From Streptomyces altiplanensis (GTDB lineage: Bacteria > Actinomycetota > Actinomycetes > Streptomycetales > Streptomycetaceae), in the NCBI GenBank assembly GCA_003719395.1, contig RHMC01000046.1, forward strand, positions 1 to 45,836: 45,836 nt of DNA. Direction: 5' to 3'. The translations under genes and the position numbers were made by a program. The stretch's first letter is position 1; each line of letters opens with the position of its first letter. Of the stretch, positions 44,566-45,836 are shown one piece after another. The notes under the pieces were generated by a model that made no database searches, was not told the origin of the DNA, and saw nothing but the letters and a program-made list of their open reading frames with translations.

Positions 44566-45836
<1,271 letters not shown>

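Overview
The window is about 72% GC by eye, codon third positions are almost all G or C, and GTG starts are common. The gene families (futalosine-pathway mqnB/mqnD, DUF3027, DUF2530, DUF2771, DUF397/Scr1 pair, SGM_5486-like miniprotein, HAAS-domain protein) are those of a Streptomyces chromosome. The end with mqnD/mqnB and the end with serC look like conserved chromosomal backbone, with accessory genes between. No rRNA, tRNA, CRISPR array, transposase or integrase was seen.

Layout. 1-1.5 kb: a WYL/helicase-associated protein running off the left edge, divergent from a HAAS-domain membrane protein (1.6-2.7 kb). 2.7-6.8 kb: a four-gene iron-siderophore ABC operon read leftward (permease, permease, ATPase, lipoprotein) with a candidate iron box over its promoter. 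6.9-8.3 kb: HAD phosphatase, small membrane protein, cold-shock-domain protein. 8.3-11.7 kb, leftward: mqnD, mqnB, DUF2771 lipoprotein, MFS transporter. 12.1-17.2 kb, rightward: DUF3027 protein, a ~1000-residue GHKL (sacsin/Hsp90-type) ATPase, a secreted protein. 17.3-20.2 kb, leftward: CtpE-like P-type ATPase, DUF2530. 20.4-24.1 kb: AzgA-type purine permease, lone RHH regulator, marR-MFS pair. 24.2-27.3 kb: Doc-like toxin/RHH antitoxin, ThpR-type phosphodiesterase, miniprotein, aldo/keto reductase, I36-like secreted protein.

27.5-30.5 kb is the most interesting accessory block: a WXG100-like small protein translationally coupled to a 470-residue helical protein with a C-terminal domain I do not recognise, then a membrane protein and a soluble protein. 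This looks like a type VII secretion substrate module. 30.5-33.1 kb: DUF397/Scr1-type XRE pair with a phased repeat at its promoter, and two Streptomyces-type hypothetical/HTH genes. 33.2-39.3 kb: MarR regulator, barstar-like protein with a duplicated N-terminal unit, secreted alpha/beta hydrolase, Uma2 nuclease-fold protein, SGNH hydrolase, membrane-anchored secreted protein, DUF6381. 39.5-45.7 kb: a GNAT-AAA+ fusion, tetR divergent from a DrrAB-type exporter with a long inverted repeat between them, DUF4360 secreted protein, and serC with a strong terminator.

Caution on quality: about sixteen genes carry 1-2 base indels, including serC and mqnB. In most of them, undoing the indels restores a whole-codon reading frame through to a family-like C-terminus. 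I read these as sequence errors, not as pseudogenes, and give outer gene limits with the approximate indel sites.
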